Source of the DNA: an uncultured Clostridia bacterium
Lineage (GTDB): Bacteria; Bacillota; Clostridia; Oscillospirales; CAG-272
Direction of reading: 5' to 3'
Assembly: GCA_945936265.1 (NCBI GenBank)
Contig: CAMETB010000054.1
Location: 1-8,648 of the forward strand
Length of the DNA stretch: 8,648 nt
Shown: piece by piece, positions 4,740 through 8,648 of the stretch
Numbering within the stretch: the first letter of the stretch is position 1
Layout: every line of letters starts with the position of its first letter
Made by a program: the position numbers and the translations under genes
The notes under the pieces: model-generated
Seen by the model: only the letters and a program-made list of their open reading frames with translations
The model's database searches: none
Told to the model about the DNA's origin: nothing

Positions 4740-6755
4740 ATGACAGAAACAGAAATCAAGGAAAACACTAACGAGAAAAAGAAAACAAAAACAAGCAGGT
4801 GGAGGAGAACGCCGTCAAAGAATAAGACGGAAAAAGCCGTCTCCGCACCATCTTCAGATGTAAAAAGCGACACCGCTCTATCATCCGGCGAATCCGGCAA
4901 CGCTTTGGTAAAAAACAGGCAAAAGTCAATAAGGAACACAAAGGGTCAGAAGACACAGAACACTAAAAATCATTCTGAAAATACAGTTGAGAAGAAAACT
5001 CCCGCAAAAAAAGCCGAGGCTCCCAAAAAGCCGCATGCCCCATACAGAAGAAATACGAAAAAATCGCCGAAAGTGTCGGAAAATCCGTTCAAAAGCGCTC
5101 CAAAGGTAAAAATTATTTCTCTTGGCGGTCTTAACGAAATAGGTAAAAACATAACCGTTTTCGAATGTGAAAACGATATGATAGTGGTCGATTGCGGAAT
5201 AGGATTTCCCGACGACGATATGCTCGGAGTTGATCTTGTAACGCCCGACTTTACTTACATTGAAAACAATGCCGAAAAACTGCGTGGAGTGTTTATTACG
5301 CACGGTCACGAGGATCATATAGGTTCTCTGCCGTATCTTTTAAGGAGCGTCAATGTACCCGTTTACGGTACAAGGCTCACACTCGGTATTCTCGAAAACA
5401 AGTTGGCGGAACATAAACTTCTTCAGAATGCAAAACTTAATACCGTATCGGCAGGAGATACGGTTACTGCCGGCAAATTCAAAGTCGAGTTTATACGCGT
5501 AAATCACTCTATTGCTGACGCTTGCGCTCTTGCAATAACTACCCCGCAGGGCGTTATCATACACACCGGAGACTTCAAACTTGACACAACTCCGATAGAG
5601 AGTGAAATGATGGATATTACGCGTCTCGGCGAACTCGGCAACAAGGGTGTGCGTATGCTCCTTTGCGAATCGACAAATGTTGAGCGCCCGGGATATACTC
5701 CTTCGGAAAGGAAGGTAGGCTTCTCTCTTGAAAAGATATTCTCTTCCGCAGAGGATAAAAGAATAATAATAGCCACATTCTCGTCAAATGTACACAGGGT
5801 CCAGCAAATCATAAACTCAAGCGTCAGACACGGACGCAAAGTTGCGGTTACCGGAAGGAGCATGGTAAATGTCGTCAGCGCAGCGGTGCGCCTCGGCTAT
5901 ATGAATGTGCCCGAGGGCGCAATAATAGACATAGACGATATAAAAAAATACCCACCTGAAAAAATCACTATAGTGACGACAGGTAGCCAGGGTGAGCCTA
6001 TGTCAGCTCTTTACAGAATGGCGTTTTCAGATCACGACAAAGTGCAACTTACAGACAAGGATCTCGTCGTTTTAAGTTCGAGCGCAATTCCCGGCAATGA
6101 GCCGTTGGTCGGCAAGATTGTAAACGAAATGTACAGAAGAGGCGTAAATGTTTATCATGACTCAAGCGTTGAAGTGCATGTTTCGGGTCACGCCTGCCAG
6201 GAAGAACTTAAACTTATGCACGCCCTCACAAAGCCGGAGTTCTTTATGCCCATACACGGCGAGTACAGGCATCTTATTCAACACAAGGAACTTGCCGAGG
6301 GTATGGGAATGAAACCCGAAAATATATTCGTTTCCGACATAGGAAAAGTTATAGAACTTGACGGCGACGGAGCACGGTTCAACGGGACTGTTCCGTCCGG
6401 TAAAGTGCTTATAGACGGAACCGGTATAGGAGATGTCGGAAATATAGTTCTGAGAGACAGGAAAAATCTTGCCGAAAACGGTCTTATAATAGCCGTTGCA
6501 ACAATCAGTATGGACGAAGGCGTTCTTATGTCCGGTCCCGATATAATTTCAAGGGGCTTTGTATATGTAAGAGAAAGCGAAGAACTTATGAGCGCAACAA
6601 AGGAAATTGCCGAAAAAACGCTCATAAACGCTCTTGCTTCGGGCGTGCGCGAGTGGTCTGAACTTAAAAATCTTCTGAAAGCGTCAATATCGAGATATAT
6701 TTATGCGCAGACAAAACGTAAGCCCATAATTTTACCTGTTCTTATGAACATTTGA
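4740..6755 (+). CDS. rnj: Ribonuclease J with long basic N-terminal extension
   Basis: This protein has 671 residues, against about 555 for Bacillus RNase J1. Residues 1-120 form a Lys-rich, low-complexity and probably disordered extension. The catalytic core starts at KVKIISLGGLNEIGKN (122-137). Metallo-beta-lactamase/beta-CASP motifs in order: HGHEDH (188-193), RVNHSIAD (253-260), HTGDFKLD (275-282), CESTNVERPGYT (309-320), FSSNVHRVQQI (347-357), TGSQGEP (414-420), HVSGHA (480-485) and IHGEYRHL (505-512). The C-terminal domain spans about 555-671. All metal-binding positions look intact. RNase J is an endonuclease and 5'-3' exonuclease acting in mRNA decay and rRNA maturation in the cytoplasm; the basic tail may bind RNA or partners (inference). 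The start ATG (4740) has AAAGGA upstream. The gene has its own promoter and a structured leader. Confidence 0.95.
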   Translation: MTETEIKENTNEKKKTKTSRWRRTPSKNKTEKAVSAPSSDVKSDTALSSGESGNALVKNRQKSIRNTKGQKTQNTKNHSENTVEKKTPAKKAEAPKKPHAPYRRNTKKSPKVSENPFKSAPKVKIISLGGLNEIGKNITVFECENDMIVVDCGIGFPDDDMLGVDLVTPDFTYIENNAEKLRGVFITHGHEDHIGSLPYLLRSVNVPVYGTRLTLGILENKLAEHKLLQNAKLNTVSAGDTVTAGKFKVEFIRVNHSIADACALAITTPQGVIIHTGDFKLDTTPIESEMMDITRLGELGNKGVRMLLCESTNVERPGYTPSERKVGFSLEKIFSSAEDKRIIIATFSSNVHRVQQIINSSVRHGRKVAVTGRSMVNVVSAAVRLGYMNVPEGAIIDIDDIKKYPPEKITIVTTGSQGEPMSALYRMAFSDHDKVQLTDKDLVVLSSSAIPGNEPLVGKIVNEMYRRGVNVYHDSSVEVHVSGHACQEELKLMHALTKPEFFMPIHGEYRHLIQHKELAEGMGMKPENIFVSDIGKVIELDGDGARFNGTVPSGKVLIDGTGIGDVGNIVLRDRKNLAENGLIIAVATISMDEGVLMSGPDIISRGFVYVRESEELMSATKEIAEKTLINALASGVREWSELKNLLKASISRYIYAQTKRKPIILPVLMNI

Positions 6756-6758
6756 TTT

Positions 6759-6795
6759 AACGGAGTTGTCGTATTTCCGGCAACTCCGTTCTTAT
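6759..6795 (+). terminator. Hairpin terminator after rnj
   Basis: AACGGAGTTG (6759-6768) pairs perfectly with CAACTCCGTT (6781-6790), and the stem extends inward by about 3 bp. It begins 4 nt after the rnj stop codon. The downstream tract is TTCTTATG, a weak U-run, so termination may be partial. Confidence 0.65.
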
Positions 6796-6874
6796 GTACG
6801 TCAGCGCGTACAATGACTCTCTGTTTCAAAAATATAATTTTTCGTTAAACATATGTTAAATATTGCTTATAATA

Positions 6875-6903
6875 TTGCATTAAAAATATTTTTATGTTAA
6901 AAT
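6875..6903 (+). promoter_or_regulatory. Promoter of the ABC exporter gene
   Basis: TTGCAT (6875-6880), a 17-nt spacer, then TAAAAT (6898-6903) preceded by TGT as an extended -10. The predicted start is near 6910. The upstream AT-rich stretch contains the palindrome AACATATGTT (6848-6857), a possible operator. Confidence 0.7.
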
Positions 6904-6946
6904 TATGTATGATGGAGACAGATAGTATGTCTTTTCGGAGGTCGTT

Positions 6947-8648
6947 TTGAAAAAGCTTTTGATTTATATGAAAGGGTACGGAAAAGAGTGCGTTTTAAGT
7001 CCTTTTTTCAAGTTGCTTGAAGCAAGTTTTGAACTTCTCGTCCCTCTCGTTGTTGCGAATATAATAGATGTCGGGATCAAAAATGCCGACAAGCCTTATA
7101 TTGTAAAAATGTGTCTTTTAATGGCTCTGCTCGGGGCCATTGGTCTTTCGTGTACGCTTGTCGCTCAGTATTTTGCCGCAAAAGCGTCGGTCGGGTTTGT
7201 AACGCAATTACGGCACGGGCTTTTTGCGCATATTGCTTTCCTTTCCCATTCGGAAATAGATACTCTCGGAACATCGACTATGATAACCAGGATGACAAGC
7301 GATATGAACCAGGTGCAATCCGGCGTCAACATGACGCTTCGCCTGCTTTTGCGCTCCCCATTCATAGTATTCGGCGCGATGATAATGGCGTTTACCGTTG
7401 ACGCCCATGCCGCTGTCGTTTTTGCCGTTACGATACCTGTTTTGTCCGTAATTGTTTTCGGCATTATGTGTGCGACAATACCGCTGTACAAAAAAGTACA
7501 GGGTAAACTTGACAAAGTCCTTTGCGCAACAAGAGAAAATCTTACGGGCGCCCGTGTCATAAGGGCATTTTGCAAGGAAGACGACGAGGAGAAAAAGTTC
7601 TACGACAAGACAAACGAACTCAATACAGCACAAAAATTCGTCGGCAAAATCTCCGCCATTATGAACCCCGCAACATATGCGGTTATAAACATTGCCGTGG
7701 CTGTACTTATATGGCAGGGTGCTATAAGAGTAAATTACGGCGCGCTTTCACAGGGTGAGGTAATTGCTCTCTACAACTATATGTCGCAGATACTTGTAGA
7801 ACTTATAAAACTCGCAAATCTTATAATAACTATAACAAAATCCGTCGCATGCGCAAAAAGGATTTTCGATGTATTCGAAATAAGTCCTTCCATTTATGAT
7901 AACGCCGCCGATATTACGGATGTGAAAACCGTGTCGCATGGCGCTGAATATGTTGTTGAATTTAAAGATGTTTCATTAAGATATGCGTCATCAAAGGAAA
8001 ATTCTCTCGACGACATATCGTTTAAAGTGAAGCCCGGCGAGACCGTAGGTATCATAGGCGGGACAGGCTCCGGCAAAACTTCCGTCATAAACCTTATCGG
8101 AAGGTTTTACGATGTGTGTTCGGGTGAGGTACTTGTTGACGGTGTAAACGTAAAAGAATATAAACTTGAAGATTTGAGAAAAAAGATAGGTCTGGTACCT
8201 CAGAAAGCCGCTCTTTTCAAAGGCACTATAAGAGATAATATGAAATGGGGAAATCCGGTCGCAACAGATGATGCAATAAAAGAATACAGTATTAAGACAA
8301 ATCCAAGTACAATTATTCATAAATATAATAATCACAACAAGCGTCGTAAGATTTCAATTTCCCTTTTTTCAACTTTATTTGTAGCTTGTGCAGGTCTTGT
8401 TTTGTTTTTAGTATTATCGTTAAGAAAGGCTGATCCAATAAACCAAATTAATGTTGATAATGCTACCCTTAATTTCCAGGTGGAATCATTAGTATCAATT
8501 ATTTGTCACGATAATTCAAATATAAAGCTTGCAAATGATGTTACTGATGAAGACTATCAAAAAGCTATTGATGATTATAATGTTTTTGAAGATATTATTT
8601 ACGATAAATATAATAAAGTCACTCCAAATTTAGATTATCAATATGGTG
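6947..8648 (+). CDS. ABC exporter half-transporter, interrupted in the ATPase domain and fused in frame to foreign sequence
   Basis: The start is TTG at 6947 (LKKLLIYMKGYGKE) with GGAGGT (6937-6942) at ideal spacing. The frame stays open for 567 codons to the window edge. Residues 1 to about 300 are a type I exporter transmembrane domain with six likely helices and the TRMTSDMNQVQ and TREN-TGARVIRAF coupling motifs. The ATPase domain follows, with Walker A GGTGSGKT (371-378) and the Q-loop VPQKAALFKGTIRDNM (Gln419). Homology ends near residue 445 (about 8280), so the LSGGQ signature, Walker B and switch histidine are absent. From there the frame reads into a low-GC, unrelated sequence. Intact relatives of about 570-580 residues act as multidrug or lipid exporters, often as heterodimers; the expected partner gene is not in the window. 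As written, this product could not hydrolyse ATP normally. The break may be biological or an assembly join. Confidence 0.85.
   Translation, partial: MKKLLIYMKGYGKECVLSPFFKLLEASFELLVPLVVANIIDVGIKNADKPYIVKMCLLMALLGAIGLSCTLVAQYFAAKASVGFVTQLRHGLFAHIAFLSHSEIDTLGTSTMITRMTSDMNQVQSGVNMTLRLLLRSPFIVFGAMIMAFTVDAHAAVVFAVTIPVLSVIVFGIMCATIPLYKKVQGKLDKVLCATRENLTGARVIRAFCKEDDEEKKFYDKTNELNTAQKFVGKISAIMNPATYAVINIAVAVLIWQGAIRVNYGALSQGEVIALYNYMSQILVELIKLANLIITITKSVACAKRIFDVFEISPSIYDNAADITDVKTVSHGAEYVVEFKDVSLRYASSKENSLDDISFKVKPGETVGIIGGTGSGKTSVINLIGRFYDVCSGEVLVDGVNVKEYKLEDLRKKIGLVPQKAALFKGTIRDNMKWGNPVATDDAIKEYSIKTNPSTIIHKYNNHNKRRKISISLFSTLFVACAGLVLFLVLSLRKADPINQINVDNATLNFQVESLVSIICHDNSNIKLANDVTDEDYQKAIDDYNVFEDIIYDKYNKVTPNLDYQYG
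8279..8648 (+). other. Low-GC foreign segment encoding a single-pass membrane protein part, after the ABC break
   Basis: GC falls from about 42% (7921-8220) to about 28% (8341-8640, counted), and leucine codons shift from CTT/CTC/CTG towards TTA. The encoded residues begin EYSIKTNPSTIIHKYNN, followed by a basic KRRK, a hydrophobic helix of about 24 residues (ISISLFSTLFVACAGLVLFL region) and an acidic, Asp/Asn/Tyr-rich soluble part that runs off the window. The layout is cytoplasmic head, positive-inside stop, helix and outer domain, as in a type II-like or anti-sigma-type membrane protein. I do not recognise the family. Its own start would be at or before the junction, so the true N-terminus may have been lost or replaced. 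Confidence 0.6.

Noticed and set aside
7077..7633. Minus-strand open frames across the ABC transporter region
   Set aside because: They are shadows of the plus-strand exporter, which has clear transmembrane, Walker A and Q-loop features.
8279..8648. Interpretation of the tail as an insertion sequence or prophage end
   Set aside because: No terminal inverted repeat, target duplication, transposase or integrase motif is visible. Only a composition change and a loss of homology are seen.
1..8648. CRISPR array, tRNA or rRNA genes
   Set aside because: No regularly spaced repeats, cloverleaf-like sequences or rRNA-like conserved stretches were noticed on either strand.

Overview
The window looks like a chromosomal segment of an endospore-forming Clostridia-type Bacillota, probably an uncultured or gut lineage. 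Three things suggest this: spmA/spmB-like spore maturation genes, a SpoVB-like flippase end and an AbrB/SpoVT-type regulator; strong AGGAGG-type ribosome binding sites and sigma-A-like promoters; and moderate GC in the coding sequence (about 42% in the 300 bases counted at 7921-8220). No rRNA, tRNA, CRISPR array or recognisable insertion sequence was seen.

Layout. 1-470: C-terminal end of a SpoVB/MOP-family polysaccharide flippase. 471-670: hairpin, a strong promoter and a start-site palindrome leading into a secreted SleB-type cell wall hydrolase (671-1498). A bidirectional terminator at 1502-1537 separates it from a convergent minus-strand cluster: an AbrB-family regulator (2893-2648), a small unrecognised ORF (2579-2394) and a D-amino acid aminotransferase (2381-1539). 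Diverging from abrB on the plus strand are spmA and spmB (3044-4139, overlapping by 14 nt), then a small single-pass membrane protein (4197-4469). A consensus promoter at 4510-4538 and a roughly 195-nt structured leader precede ribonuclease J (4740-6755). After a hairpin and a new promoter, a TTG-started ABC exporter half-transporter begins at 6947.

The ABC gene does not finish normally. After the Q-loop, at about 8275-8285, homology to ABC ATPases stops, with the signature motif and Walker B missing. GC drops from about 42% to about 28%, yet the reading frame stays open to the window edge. The tail encodes a different, single-pass membrane protein. This is either a real recombination or insertion event or an assembly chimera, and the sequence alone cannot decide.

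The most interesting regulatory signals lie around the hydrolase and abrB. Both promoters share an identical 16-nt -10 region and carry a 24-bp dyad placed exactly 4 nt after the -10 box. The dat side of the cluster holds a 39-nt near-perfect palindrome inside a small ORF, and a 14-bp perfect inverted repeat with one arm on the dat ribosome binding site.

Themes: envelope and spore biology (flippase, hydrolase, D-amino acid supply, spore core maturation), a transition-state type regulator, and RNA turnover.
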